Positions 12,342 through 24,395 of a stretch of DNA of 64,000 nucleotides are shown here, in pieces (position 1 is the stretch's first letter; each line of letters opens with the position of its first letter). Made by a program: the position numbers and the translations under genes. The notes beneath the pieces are model-generated. The model was not told where the DNA came from. It worked only from the letters and a program-made list of their open reading frames with translations, and did not search any database. The stretch comes from Kwoniella bestiolae CBS 10118 (Eukaryota; Basidiomycota; Tremellomycetes; Tremellales; Cryptococcaceae): the NCBI RefSeq assembly GCF_000512585.2, contig NC_089242.1, positions 1,054,001-1,118,000 of the forward strand. The letters run 5' to 3'.

Positions 12342-14000
12342 CTATTGAGGAGGAACGTAAGGTGTAATGAGCATCTTGAAGCGTACACACGTATCAGCAT
12401 AGATCTCATCATTGATTGAAAGACTGAAGGAACGCTAAACTCACCTTACTGAACTCCTTGATCTTATCTGTGCCTCTGACTTCCTCCGTCAACAATGGTA
12501 ATTTAACGATATTGAAATCCTCCCCATACAATTCGTAAGCCTCGTTCAAATATTTCTGTTGCATCTTATGACGGACAGTACATTGTTGACAGTTGTCGGT
12601 AGATTTTGGGAAGAGCAACTGGTTGACTACGATGTTGTGGCTGTCGATCTCATATGATGTGAGTTCTTGAATAAGTCGTTCGGTCTCGTAGAGTGATAAG
12701 AATTCAGAGATACAGACACAGACAAAGGTTGTCTTATCCTAGACACATGAAATGATCAGTATTCGGTAGCGACATTTCATTGTCAGGCGACATTCACGCG
12801 GGAGTGGACAGAGAGGGGAAGAGAAGGGGGAAAGAGGTAAGGGCAAGGCGAGAACGGACAGGGGAGCAGAGGAGGAAAGAGGGGCGAGGAAATTGGGAGA
12901 TCAATAGACAACGGGCCAATACATATATTACAGGTTGATATCAACACTCACTGGATCCTTGAATTGAGAGTTAACCTCTGAGATGACCTCCCTCATACCC
13001 TCCAACTTCGCAAACATGTCTTCTTGTGGTCCACCACCTCCAAACATTGATTGCATCTGGTTCAGCATTGGACCGAACCTTCCACTGAGGGTACTTAATT
13101 TACCCAAAGCTTTCTCAAGGACGGAGGGGAAAGAGAGGAATCGGAGAGTGTGACCTGTCGGGGCTGTGTCGAAGACTATCACTGAGAATTCCATGGATTT
13201 GACGTGTCTAAAAGCAGAATTCTATCAACGATAGTCCCGAGAAAACAGTGAAGAAAATTGACTTGAATGGACTCACTTCATAATCTCTGCAAAGCCCATG
13301 GCTTCATCCACACCGGGAATAGCAAAAGCAAGGTCCTGCATCATACCACCCATCCCACCGCTTTGGTCAGCTGAGTAAAAGTATGACCTGATCAGCTGTA
13401 CTCTATCTCGAAAAGATACAGGAGGAAGACGATGACATGCACTCACAGTTCTCAATCATCTCCTGTAAACTCCCATTGGGGTCAATCTCCATCGCGAACA
13501 GGTTATCAAACCCGTTGACCTTTGTCGCATCTTTGCTGAACTTTTGAGAGAAAGCGTCTGACAAGTTGTGGGCTGGATCGGTGGACTGATGGGGGATTTG
13601 AGTAGATCAGCACAACGAGATCACTTGAGCGATTGGAAGATACGTGCTTGAGAGAGAGGATAACACGCAAGGATAGAAGGGAATCATCACTCACAATGAG
13701 AAGCACGGAATCTCGACAAGCTGCTAGCTGGACAGCAAGGGAACACGAAGTGGTCGTTTTGCCTATCAAGAGCTGTAAGCCTTATTCCCCCGACTCCTTG
13801 CCGGGAGTAATGCATTTCATACTCACCGACACCACCTTTACCACCTACCAACAAGGAATTTTGTATTCAGCTGTTATCATTCAACGTGGATAGCCAATGC
13901 TTGAGCATAACTCACCACAGAAGATCCATTTCAAGCTCTTCTGATCGAGAATGTTTTGGAGAGTGGGCGGTAAGAGATCGCCTTCTACAACTGCTGCCAT
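12342..14000 (-). CDS. GET3: GET3, ATPase of the tail-anchored protein targeting pathway
   Basis: About seven exons, ATG 13,998-14,000, TAG 12,342-12,344. The P-loop GGKGGVGKTTTS is split by an intron. STDPAHNLSDAF, FDTAPTGHTLRFLSFP and the zinc-binding pair DNCQQCTVRH (CxxC that bridges the homodimer) are all present. The last exon encodes only MLITPYVPPQ. The Met-rich substrate groove region GGGGPQEDMF is also there. The protein takes tail-anchored membrane proteins from Sgt2/Get4-Get5 to the Get1/Get2 receptor of the ER. The gene is intact; the only likely target nearby is the C-terminally anchored protein at 57,575, and no functional link is implied. Confidence 0.97.
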
Positions 14001-14384
14001 GATGGATTGATGGTATGAGGTCGTACGATTTGTTCATGCGAATACAGTTCAAGGTTGATGGATATCATCGATTGGTGGTTGGGATGGTTGACAAGGAAAA
14101 CGCTGGCAAACAATCGACAACGAGCCTCCACATCGTCATGGTTCATTCATTCCCCTTTGTTTACTCTTTTGCAACAGCATCTTGTCCGTTTCATCCGAGG
14201 GTCATGAATAAAGACGAGTACATGCTGAACGAGGAGCGAGTATGGACAGACGTGGGCAGGCTCAAGAGAAAATGCACGAGCTATATCATTACGCTATGAT
14301 GATTTTATTCCTACAATTACATTTGTCCAGAAACTTCTTCATTTTAAACCAAGACCCCATCTTCACTGCCTTCTCCTAGGGATC
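14001..14384. other. Intergenic, 384 bp
   Basis: GET3 promoter and the 3' end of the next gene. No further feature seen. Confidence 0.5.
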
Positions 14385-15311
14385 TCATTCTACCAAACGT
14401 GTCTTCCTAGGCGTATTCCTCCTTCTCGCTCCTTCAGCCTCTGCTTCTTTGGGCACCACCTGCTCAATGACTAATTCGGAGTCCGTTTTAGGTAGAGGTA
14501 TACGCCTTTGACCTGTTTTACTCAGCGGGCTGGACGGTCGAGCCACAGACAACGATCTTGCTGATGGTCTCCCGATGCCGACAAGCCAGCACACTCTGCA
14601 TTCGGAAGCAGTATCAGCTGAAGCATCGTAAGGGGATGAAAACTGAGGCTTACCTGGTCATGAACAAAGTCAATGTGATCCAGACAGTACAGTGGATGAT
14701 GTGCGTCCACTCTGATGGGGATTTGAGGTGAGAGATGGGCAATGGGATGAGTGTGACAAACACACTAAGCGAGTAGGAAGGAGTTTGTCAGTCTGTGCAT
14801 CCTGTTGACCAGCATTATGAAGTTTACACCAGGAACTCACTGTAGTAGCTACACGATGTCGATAAGATGGATTTAAGCAAATCAGTATCCGCTGAAAAGT
14901 GATTCCTGGCATTTTTACTCACATCAGCAATGGCAAGAGGAACCAATAGGCCTTTCATCATCTTCTCCAACAGTGCCGGTCTATCGTCTAAATGCTTCTT
15001 GAACAGATACACAAGAGAAAGCGATATCATCGCTAAGAGGATGAAGCCTGTGACATGTACATAGTCTCAGCTATCCATACGAAGTCACCGACCTGCAACG
15101 AAAAGTACGTACATGATCCAAGTTGAGATATCACCATTTGTCCTCTTGAACTTCCTCCGATACCGACAGTAAGTCTCTCGATGCTATCAGAAAGTTGATA
15201 TCGTCCGAAGTCCTCCGGGTTGATTATTGCTGATAGACCTCCGGCAATGGTCAAGACTGATTCTACCACCCAGAAGAAGTAGTAGTACTTCGCAGGGAGG
15301 ACTGATCGCAT
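14385..15311 (-). CDS. Small four-helix membrane protein, DUF7704-like
   Basis: Four exons. The start chosen is the ATG at 15,309-15,311, which gives MRSVLPAKYYYFFWVVESVL, the family-like beginning. Hydrophobic segments follow: LTIAGGLSAIINP, QLGSCFILLAMISLSLVYLF, LLVPLAIADLLHVFVTLIPL and HIIHCTVWITLTLFMTRVC. The join LLVPLAIAD-LLH-VFVTL requires an exon of only 8 nt (14,841-14,848), flanked by AG and GT on the minus strand. The C-terminal tail is basic, Ser/Pro-rich and cytosolic. Fungal proteins of this group have no known biochemical role. An upstream ATG in frame would add about 28 residues but looks like 5' UTR. Confidence 0.8.
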
Positions 15312-15674
15312 GGTGTTGGCCGTGATTACTAAGCTTTGGGTGTAGTGAGCAGAGTGGTAGGATCTGTATGCCAATGCAGGTATAAGTGAGAACATTAAGT
15401 GGAAGAAACGACGGATGAGTGATGTTCATGTTGGTTTGGCTGAGTGTGGGATTTCAGGCACATGACTCATGACATTCCAATAGAGTGGCAAATTAACCTT
15501 CATCTCAATCTCACTGTTAGGTCTACCTTTCAACAATCGAAAGGCTCTCATGCATGTTTTGAGTGTCGGGCACAATGGACTTCAATCGTCGAAAGCTTAA
15601 GGAATCATGCATTCTCATCAAACCCAAAAATACCTCATGCTCTATTTATCTCTGCTTCACCATCCTGTAAACCG
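15312..15674. other. Intergenic, 363 bp
   Basis: No feature recognised. Confidence 0.4.
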
Positions 15675-16340
15675 TCAAAAGTCAATGGAGATTCGTCGCC
15701 CCCAATCCTTGATCCTTAACACCTGATATTGCAAGACGAATTCAATCGCAGTGATCCACCTCTTGACCCTCCTATGTCTCCTTCTTCTACGTCTCTGTCT
15801 TCTCTCCTCTTTATCCTTTTTAAGTTGTTCCTCTCTACGAGCACTGACCTCAGGGTTATATATCGTCAGCTCCCCTTCGTAAGGTTGATATATGGTCATG
15901 TCATCTCTTCGGAGGTGACCCGAGCCAATGAGGGAGCAATGGGGTCCGTTCATGTTAGGTATGAAGCAGTGGACGTTGATGGGCCAGTCGAAGGAGATTT
16001 TATCGCTGGAACAGATCGTTCTGGTATCGTTGATGGAGATGTTGGGTGTCAATGGCCATTGAGTGACTGGATAATGTTTCCTGTTACAGGTAACAAGGCG
16101 AAGGATGGAAGGTCCAGGAGCAAGAGGCGGAACAGTGGAAATGTGATCGGAAAGTACAGGGCTGACTATACCATGAGCTTGGTCGTTGTCGGTATTGACG
16201 TATTGATATATCGTGACTTGTACGGTAGGTGCGAAGTGGATGGAAGTTGGTCGGATGGCGTTCACTGGGATGAGCAGAGAAGAGTCGGGTGCTACTGGTT
16301 GAGCTCGGGAGGGTGATTTGGTAGGTACTGCTTTGGACAT
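15675..16340 (-). CDS. Hypothetical protein with basic C terminus
   Basis: A single open exon, 221 residues from the ATG at 16,338-16,340. The N-terminal 25 residues are Ser/Pro-rich; the middle is Ile/Thr/His/Pro-rich; residues 165-195 form a Lys/Glu then poly-Arg stretch (RRQRRRRRRHRR), a possible nuclear or RNA-binding signal. The opposite strand is also open for 195 codons, so the coding strand is not certain; I prefer minus because of the basic tract and the longer frame. No family recognised. Confidence 0.45.
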   Translation of the reverse strand: MSKAVPTKSPSRAQPVAPDSSLLIPVNAIRPTSIHFAPTVQVTIYQYVNTDNDQAHGIVSPVLSDHISTVPPLAPGPSILRLVTCNRKHYPVTQWPLTPNISINDTRTICSSDKISFDWPINVHCFIPNMNGPHCSLIGSGHLRRDDMTIYQPYEGELTIYNPEVSARREEQLKKDKEERRQRRRRRRHRRVKRWITAIEFVLQYQVLRIKDWGRRISIDF

Positions 16341-17012
16341 GGTGGTGATCGCTGTATGTATGTCTCGTATAATGACCAAGGAGATGGGGGCTGATGCGAA
16401 GAAGAACAAAAAATTACTTCGGTCAAGATATGTATCTGTATATAGATATATCGCTGATCCGCCTAATCGTGGTAGCCTCTCGCCTTCAATTGAGCGATAC
16501 GATAAGCGATATATGGCATTCAAAGTTCGACAGGTCTGCACGCACTACCATTTGAACCGGCCGAGACCGATCTTCCACATCTTTCAAAACAGCAGAGCTG
16601 AGATCAGCTCAGCTACGCTCCAGACCCATCAATTCGGAAAAGTAAGTTTGTCGTTCTGCCGAACTGATGCCGGATGTCACTACTACACCAGATGAGGTGT
16701 TGAAACAGCGTCGTAATCATAGTATGTACAGCTCTGAAGTATAATCGTGGCAAATCCTTGACATTGCGGTGCGGAAGCTCGAACTATATTTTCGATTATT
16801 CCTTGCTGGTTCAGTATCGCCCATGCATGTAAGAGTTACAAATGAGATTTAAGATACATTTCGTTCTCTCTCTTTACTTCCCTTCACATTCATATTTACA
16901 CGTCAAGCCTACGATACATAAATTATTAACTCGCAATACTTCATGATCAATTGCCCACTTTAGGATATCATCTCTGGACATATGTGGTGGCGACCACACC
17001 GACCCCATAACG
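16341..17012. other. Divergent intergenic region, 672 bp
   Basis: Between two hypothetical genes. A pyrimidine-rich stretch near 16,860-16,890 could be part of the promoter of the plus-strand gene. No RNA gene found. Confidence 0.4.
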
Positions 17013-18405
17013 ATGACTTACTATTCCTGTCCCCCATCCATATCGATGTCCTTGGAAAGTCTTCCCTCCAAACACGAACTTCCGGAAAGTCATGACTTCA
17101 AACCTACCCGTAAGTCCCCCTCACTCAATCAGTCATCTGCACCCGCTGACGAGCTTTTGCCACCGCAGTGAGCTCTTGCTCCTTAACCAGTTCGAGTCCT
17201 ACTCCCTCTCTCATTTTCAGTACCACCCGATCTCACTCTGGCCACTCGAGTTTTGAGGAGTTCGATATCGACAAACAAGCAGTCGAGGCGAAGGAGTTCC
17301 AATCAGTCATGGGATACAATAAACGACGATATCCCAATTGCAATAGAGATCTAGCTCTCTCATTGGGATACAAGCTTCAAACGGCAAAAGCTGAGGATAT
17401 CGAGAACGATGGATCCGATAATCCGTATAAAATCAAGGTTGAGCCGTCTACGAGCATCAAGTGGGGTAAGATCCCAATTTCGGATATCCCATTTGGCGAC
17501 GAGGGACGAACGATGGCCGCTTGTGGGGCCAAATTAGTACAGGAGATTATGCATGAGGAGGCAGTGTACGAGTGTAAGGGGAAAGTGATGATGCGAAGAA
17601 CAGAAAAGTCAAGGGGGAGAAAGCGAGATGCCAACGATCAATATAAGCCAAGTGCGGTGCTATCATTGACGCGAGGTTTATAATGGCTGATAAAGGCATT
17701 TTCAGAAACTTCCGGTAAAGTTGATAAGAACACTTCGGCTCAGCGAAAGCCCAAGTCTACCAGAACCGCGACCAAGAAGAGAGGAAAATCCCGGGTCGCC
17801 TCCAAGCTAGAAGAAAGCCCGTTCTGGGGTACCGACCATACAGATGAGGACTTATCCCCGTTAGAACCTATATTCGAGCTCTCGCTTCCTCGACATAAAA
17901 CCATCCTCAACGGCAAGCGAACGACGTCCAAATCATCGGCACTTACCACTCAAACGGACGAAACGACCGATTCCGATAAGACCCTCATCAGCGATCAACT
18001 CAGGACTTTCCAGAGTATCACCCTCATCAAGATCCAAAATGCCAATATTCGTTTCATACCCGCTTATCACTATACTCGAGCCACTATTCGAAGAGTACTT
18101 CCGAGTCCGTCGAATGATATTGGATCAATAACGCCGCCTTGGACAGGGAGTACGAAAGACAGAGAGCTGAGAGGGCGAGAGCGAAGCTGCAGGAGAGACA
18201 GGAGATGAGAGGTAGATTCCCCGACTTGGCAATCGAGGCGATCGATATGTACGTAAAGAATTACGGGGAAAAGGTCGGGATGGAGAGGTTCGAGAAATGG
18301 TTGGAGTTTGAGAGGGAGTTTTATAATGTGGAATATACGGTTGATATGGCGATTAAGGAGAAACGAAGAAGGTCAAGTTGGTTTAGGAAGCTTGTTTGGT
18401 ATTGA
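17013..18405 (+). CDS. Hypothetical protein, reading frame broken near its 3' end
   Basis: Exon 1 starts at ATG 17,013 and ends before the GT at about 17,110. Exon 2 runs from 17,169 to 17,651, and a 54 bp intron (17,652-17,705) joins in frame to exon 3, which is Lys/Arg/Ser/Thr-rich. From about 18,050 the coding pattern changes frame twice: ILEPLFEEYFRVRRMILDQ in one frame up to 18,128, then WINNAALDREYERQRAERAR in another to the stop at 18,405. No GT-AG pair bridges these. Either the gene carries two indels, the assembly has errors, or translation ends at a stop near 18,205 in the first frame. The last 90 residues are strongly charged and helical. Function unknown. Confidence 0.5.
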
Positions 18406-18820
18406 TATTTAAGCTTTGATACGATGATTGCTCTGAATGCGCAATGCATCCACGCTTTGTACTTCTATTTCATACCTACTTGATGAATAATGCATTTGTG
18501 CTGAGAAATGGCTCTCGCGGAGAACGCCACTAGCTCATGCTACTGGTTGTGCGCAATTCTACAACAATCCTACATTTTTTTACCATTCAATAGTGATCGG
18601 TGGCCGGGAAACCTCAACTTGTTGTCAAATCGAATTGCACATACATTATACATTCCATCAATCATCACACAAAAACTACCGAAACTTTTCAAGTAAGGAA
18701 GAGACCAGTATTGATCGTTTCCCTTCGTATAATCCCTGCATTATATATACTGTATATATCGAAAGACGGGGTACCAATTATATCCGACCAAAAGCTCAAT
18801 CACCCATATAAATGATTGAT
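18406..18820. other. Convergent 3' intergenic, 415 bp
   Basis: 3' ends of the hypothetical gene and of the sugar transporter; AT-rich, with several TATATA runs near 18,742-18,762. No gene seen. Confidence 0.4.
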
Positions 18821-20769
18821 CTATACCTTGTCATCGTGGTGCTCGACGTGAGAGGTGACACCTTTCTCCTCATCATCGAAAGCCTTCTCGATAGCTCCTG
18901 CTCGTCTGGCGATCTCCGCCTCTCGTTCTTCCTTGGTGACTGATCCGAAGATGATATCCATAGCTTCGAGGGAGGTACCGGAAGTCTCGGGTAGGAAGAG
19001 GAGGGCAAGGGTGAAGGAAATGATGTTGATGGCGGCGAAGAAGAAGAACTAAAAATCATCACAACATAAGCACATCGTCTTCGGTAAGCAGTGAAAATCG
19101 GATTAAAACTCACGATTCCACCGTTGGGCATCTTGATGACCATAAGAGGGGTAGCTTTGGTGACACCGAAGTTCCAAGCCCATTGGGTGGCAGCAGCAGT
19201 CATAAGCCCATAGTGTCGAGTTCTGTTACTAAAGATTTCGGAACAGATGACCCATGGGAGGGGACCGACGGAGAAGCAGTAGGGAATGACGAAGAGGTAG
19301 ATGCAAACAGCCATACCGATGGACGCGGGAGGGACAGTGGTCGCTGCTGGGTTAGGGATATGGGTTTTGAAGATGGCACCGACAATCCACAAGAACAGAC
19401 TCATGAGAGCGATACCGGTGAGGAGAGGCTTCTTTCTACCGAATCTGTCTACACCGAAAACGATGAAAATGGCAGTGGCGACAATCTTGACGATACCGTA
19501 TACTCCAGAAGCGAGAAGACCAGTCTTCGCGCCTTTCAGACCGATAGATTGGAAGATGGTGGGTGCGTAGTAACTGATACTGTTCTGGCCTGACCATTGT
19601 TGAAGCGTAAAGATGGTGAAGGCGATGATAAATCGGATGGGGTTACCCTTGGCACCGATCTCTCTCCATGAGGCACCCTTGGTAGCGGCCTCTTCCTCTC
19701 GAATAGCAGCGATGATTTCAGCAAATTCGAATTGGACGGCAGGGTCTGAAGCTGGAAGCTTCCTGATCCAAGCGAGGTTCTTGAGGGCAAGCTCATCCTT
19801 GTGCTTGGTGGCGAGCCATCGAGGAGATTCTTTCAAGATTGGGAGAAGGAGGACCATGATACCGACTGGGACAAGTTGGAAACCGATGGGGATTCGCCAT
19901 TGGATAGCTCCTCGAGCGGGGTTCATGAAGGTAACACCGTAGTTGATCCAGTAAGAGAAGGCGACACCAATGACGACGACTACCTGGAACATACCGGTGA
20001 TTCGACCTCGAATCTGAGATTGACATGTCAAGTCAGCGGGAGAGCTATTTGCAAATGAAGCTAGTCACCGACCCACCTCTTTGGGAGCGATCTCAGAAGC
20101 GTAGGTAGGGCAGACCATGGACATCAGACCGACACCGAAACCAGCGGTGAATCGACCACCGTATACCAGACTGAGAGAGGTCTTGGTGACTGTTTGCAAG
20201 ATACCACCGAGGATGAAAATCCAACAACCGACCATAAGCGACTAGATTCAAAGGCAAGAGGTCGTCAGCATATGTAATCAAGATCGCTTTTCGTTGTATT
20301 CAAAAATTCCGGGGGGTTTTTTCTTTTTTTTTTTTTTTTTTTTTCCGAGCGAGGGGGAGGAGGGTCCGACTTACCCATTTCCTACCCAAACGGTCTTCCA
20401 AGGGAGCACCAAAGAGCGCACCGAAGAAAGCTCCGCCCTGCAGAATAGCGACGATATTACCTTGAAGAGCAGCGATTTGTGACTTGGTACCAGTGATATT
20501 GAAGTCCTTGGCGAAGGATGGAAGAGCGATGACACCTCCACCGAGACCGGTGTCGTAACCGAATAGGAAGATACCCATGAACCCTACAGCAGCCAGCAGG
20601 TACGCTCTGGAGTGTGCATGCCATGGTCTGTGGGTGTTTGGGGCGAAAGATGCTTCTTGAGCATCGTGTCGTCGCTCTTCAGCGCGTTCAGAAACTCTAC
20701 AACCGAAAGTCAGGATCTGCCACTTTCACTATGGTGACTCGCGGATCTCGCCACTTACCCGAGCGCCAT
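18821..20769 (-). CDS. MFS sugar transporter (hexose/quinate permease type)
   Basis: Six or seven exons, ATG 20,767-20,769, TAG 18,821-18,823. It has the sugar-porter signatures in order: FLFGYDTGLGGGVIALPSF in helix 1, DRLGRKW after helix 2, LKESPRWLATKHKDE before the central loop, QQWSGQNSISYYAPTIF in helix 7, VDRFGRKKPLLTG, and LPETSGTSLEAMDIIFG at the end. The PWVICSEIFSNRTRHYG segment is like the fungal quinate permeases and inositol/hexose carriers. Expected in the plasma membrane with 12 helices. The first coding exon is only about four codons long. One intron contains a long T run (20,324-20,344 on the plus strand). The large upstream region suggests regulated expression. Confidence 0.93.
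20324..20344. repeat. Homopolymer T21 (A21 on the transporter's coding strand) in an intron
   Basis: G6, T6, C, then 21 T without a break, inside an intron of the sugar-transporter gene between the DRLGRKW exon and the next. Such runs are prone to slippage and to sequencing error. Confidence 0.85.
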
Positions 20770-21929
20770 TGTTAAACTGTATACCTCTTGAATGAATGTC
20801 TTGTCTAATAAGATACAATCGATTGGTGTGATTGATATGATCACAAAGCTGGATGATCGAGAGGCGAGGAAAGTAAGTATTTTATCTGGATCTGATGTCC
20901 CCTTATTTATATGTGTTTTGCAGGATATGTGCAGATCAGAAAATCCAGCATGACCATCAGCTCGAGACAAACAATTTAGACGTCTCTCCCACCCCCACGG
21001 GCCGCCGGACCGTCAAATGTCTTTATGTATCTTTTTACGATATCTGTGACAATAAAGCAGCATCATGACAAATCCAAAGTCAAATCGAAAGCGAGAGGCG
21101 CATCAAGCGCGAAGGGTCAGAGCTGAAGATTGGGTTCAATCTGATCTTGAATCCCGGCCAAAACGGGTATCTTAGAGACGTATCCCTACTTGCCTATTTG
21201 TGGGGGACAGGGGCCGAGCGCTCTTGGAATGACACAGATACTTCTTCCCTCTTTTCATGTGTGGATGGCAAACGTAAACTGCAAAAGGGAATAAGCTTGC
21301 AAAAGCCAGATTGGGACACCACATGATACCAAGCGTCCCAAAATAGGTGGGGTAAGGTACACTCTGCCCTGAAATGTCAGCGGTCCGGACCTGACCCGCT
21401 CTGGAACCGTTGGCGACGATATGCCTCTTCCTGCGTGAATCTCATCCTCAAGTCTCGATCGAAATGAGACTCGCCCGGTAGTCAAGTTTACCGGGTTTAC
21501 AGCATGGCCTTTGTGAGCAAGTAAAGGTAAAACCCTTGTCACCTCCACTGGATTTTGTCCGGGCCGCCGAGGTATATTTAGATTATCCAAGAATATTTGT
21601 GGAGGTACGCCTTGACCTGCCTGTTTGACAAGTTCTCGGCAGTATGGCACGAGAATCGCATTGAAAGGCAGATGATCGATTTTCGGACTGACATTTACTG
21701 TAGCTACACAAGTCGCACGTCAGATGACCCAAAGAATTGGATCAATGGTGGAGTGGTAAAAACCTAGAAGCTGCTCGGATCGAGCCCAATCCCCGAATTG
21801 AATGGAAAACGTTTAGAACGGACCGTACGCCGTAGACGACTGAACGTATTCAGATGTCGGCCCGACTAACTTGAACTTTCTGTCAGATGGAATGGCAAAT
21901 CGACATATGCATGAATGATGAGGTCTGTT
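20770..21929. other. Intergenic, 1.16 kb
   Basis: Upstream region of the sugar transporter and 3' flank of the AhpC/TSA-like gene. GC-rich patches (20,990-21,010) and a 131-codon open frame at 21,255-21,650 (-) without any family resemblance. A large regulated promoter is the simplest reading. Confidence 0.5.
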
Positions 21930-24395
21930 CTACAGTCTATCGTTCTCTATCTGAATCTCCAAGTCACCTTTCCCTCTGGCCAACATCAGTTTCCCAGCGG
22001 CCAATTTCTCTCGTTCCCTTAGCTCTTGTATCTGCAAGGCGTCCTCTAGCTTATAAACTTTATCCCCACCCTCGTCCCCGCCTGCAACACCCTGAAGCGC
22101 CTTCGGAGCTTGTAAAGCTTGGTTCACCTCGTCTTCAAAGGACGTCTCGGAAGCATCTTTGACTCCACCCAGCAGATCAAACTCCGAGTTTCGTCCTGAT
22201 GGTTCGTAAGCTACTCCACGCCTAGCAGCTTTCTTCTGTCGGATCCTATTTCCACGATCATCGTCAGTACACTGACAAAGCGAACAAACGTATTGCCAAC
22301 AACTCACCTTTCTAACTCTGTAACTCTCTGTTCCTGCCATTCCTTCATCTCCTTCTCCAACTTCTCCAATTCAGCCTTCTGCGAATCGGCCAATTCCAAC
22401 TCTACAGCATCAGATTTAGTAGGATACGCACATCCTGCCAGCCTCAACACGTCTGGAGCCTCCATGTGATCCGAAGTCGTCGTCATTCGATGTGCGAACT
22501 CGCAGTTCCATCCTGGAGTTAAGATGAACTCTCCACCTAGTTGAGTGAGAGTACCGGGATTGGCCAAGGGCATACGGAAGAATGCGTTCTGGAGGTGTTT
22601 CAAATTAGCTTGGACCGTGATAGAGAGGGAGAGTGGGTTTCAACATACCCCTAATCCATGTACCAGTTGTCCAGGAACGGTACGTTGGTGATATGCGGCA
22701 CGACCTTTGAACAGTGGCCCGAAATCGTTCGTCATTTTCGTCATTCTAGACACATTGAATGGAATTGTTAGTCTCAATCCTCAGCAAGAAGTCAGATAAT
22801 GGAAGATAGGTTTAATGAGCAGGATGGAAGAATGACCGAGAGAGATCTACTCACCCCATTAACTGATACAGCCTCCTAGGCCCATCCACATAGATAGGGA
22901 ACGGACAATTGAACAACTTCTTATAAGACTTGATGATCTTCCAACTCCCATTCGAAATCACCACAACCCTTATGCCTGCCTTCTCCAGCGCTACGGGATC
23001 AAGCAGCGAGAGCGAGGCGAACGTATAATCCTGGCATTGTCCACACCAGAAATGTCTTATGAAGAATATCACAGTTTTGAACACCTTTTTCTCTTCCTGA
23101 GGCGTTGAGTTGGGTCCAGAATAGGTAGCTGATTTTTCCATCGATGCCGATGCCGATTCCTTGCCCTTGCCTTTTCCCTTCTGGTTTTGATTCTGATGGT
23201 CATCAATCAGGGTGTTGGCTTGATCGTCTTGATACCTGGGAAAGAAATCACCAAAACACTTCAAATCTCCATTCTCGTCTTTCAGAAAACACGTTCCTGC
23301 CTCCCATAGGTTCTTCTTGGACGGTATACGATCGATACTAAACTCTTCTTCTTCTTTCCTATCCTTAGCCTTTTCCTTGCCGATAGCAGAAGCATCAGAC
23401 TTTTTGACTTTCTCGGTGCTATCCCATCGATTAAATATCTTGGATCTGAACCCATTTCCCGTGCCAGAACCTGAGGATTCGTTCTTACTCAATGGTGCAG
23501 ATGCATGTATCTGAATATGACCCTTCTGCGAAGCCCCGGTGACTCTAGGTTTTGCTGTTTGTGGAGAAGTTGAAGAGGAAGTAGTGGGCTGTAAAGTTTT
23601 GTTCGCTTCTTCGACAGGTGTAGGAGGTAATGGCCGGTCCATAGAAAGTGAGATCATACGAGCATTCAAGGCGTCTTCCTTGTCTATCCTTGATAGTTGT
23701 CCTTTGCGTACACCAACAGAGGTCGAAGGTCTATCCTCATCCACCGACTTCCTTCCACCAAACGTACCAGCCGTATCAGGTCTAGCATTCTTCTTCTTCC
23801 TAATCGCTATGCTTTCTTCATCTTCCTTTGGCGAGTTGACCGCTCGTCTAGGTGGAGGGGGAGGTGTCCTTCCAACAGATCTATCAGGGGGTATCAAAGG
23901 ATTATTGTGTATGCTCGGCGTACTGCTTCGACTGATCGAGAAGCTCTTGAGACTACTTGATCCACTATCATGTTTGCTATGCCTGGTGGCGAAAGGATGG
24001 TCGACAGGTAATGATAATGGAATTGTACGATTCTCATCAACCAGCAGAGAGGGGACTGGTTTCCTCCTGAGCGAATGAGATCGTTTATGATTGATAGTGT
24101 TGTCCGTTATCGGCGTGGAAGTTGAGGAAGGGGTATTGGCTCGTTGGGGTACCTGTGATAGGACATTATCAGAATCAGGTTCAGGTACCAAGGTCGGTGC
24201 GGAGGATCTTCGCCTTTCTGATTGAGGTGGGAAATCCTTGACTGGTAATATCCTGTTGTCTTCTATTTTTGTTGGTTGAGGTTCGTGGGGTTTATTGTTC
24301 GGCTGGGTGAACAACGAGCGGAAAGAAGACGAAGCGGAGGTGTTGGAAGATTGACGGTGGGGGTTATTGGGCCTTGAGGGAACAATTGGTGCCAT
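21930..24395 (-). CDS. AhpC/TSA antioxidant-like protein with long disordered N terminus
   Basis: Four exons, ATG 24,393-24,395, TAG 21,930-21,932. About 400 N-terminal residues are Ser/Pro/Thr/Asn-rich and predicted disordered, with polyproline (TPPPPPRRA) and many possible phosphosites. The thioredoxin-like AhpC/TSA domain follows: LWEAGTCFLKD, then VIFFIRHFWCGQCQDYTFAS with the CxxC, IRVVVISNGSW, FPIYVDGPRRLYQLMG, and after an intron a segment ending in FFRMPLANPGTLTQLGGEFI. The family (AAED1/PRXL2 type) resembles peroxiredoxins with unclear catalysis. The C-terminal tail is Lys/Glu-rich and coiled-coil-like. The domain is usual; the disordered half is a tremellomycete-style extension. Confidence 0.87.

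Noticed and set aside
15729..16316. 195-codon plus-strand frame
   Set aside because: Antisense to the hypothetical gene at 15,675-16,340, which is longer and has a basic tract; not fully excluded.
18821..20769. Frameshift in the sugar transporter caused by the T21 run
   Set aside because: The run lies within an intron, so the coding frame is not affected.
21255..21650. 131-codon minus-strand frame
   Set aside because: No recognisable domain, in a large promoter region.
21735..21800. tRNA-like A-box (TGGTGGAGTGG) and B-box (GGATCGAGCC)
   Set aside because: The T-arm and acceptor stems do not pair; no cloverleaf can be drawn.
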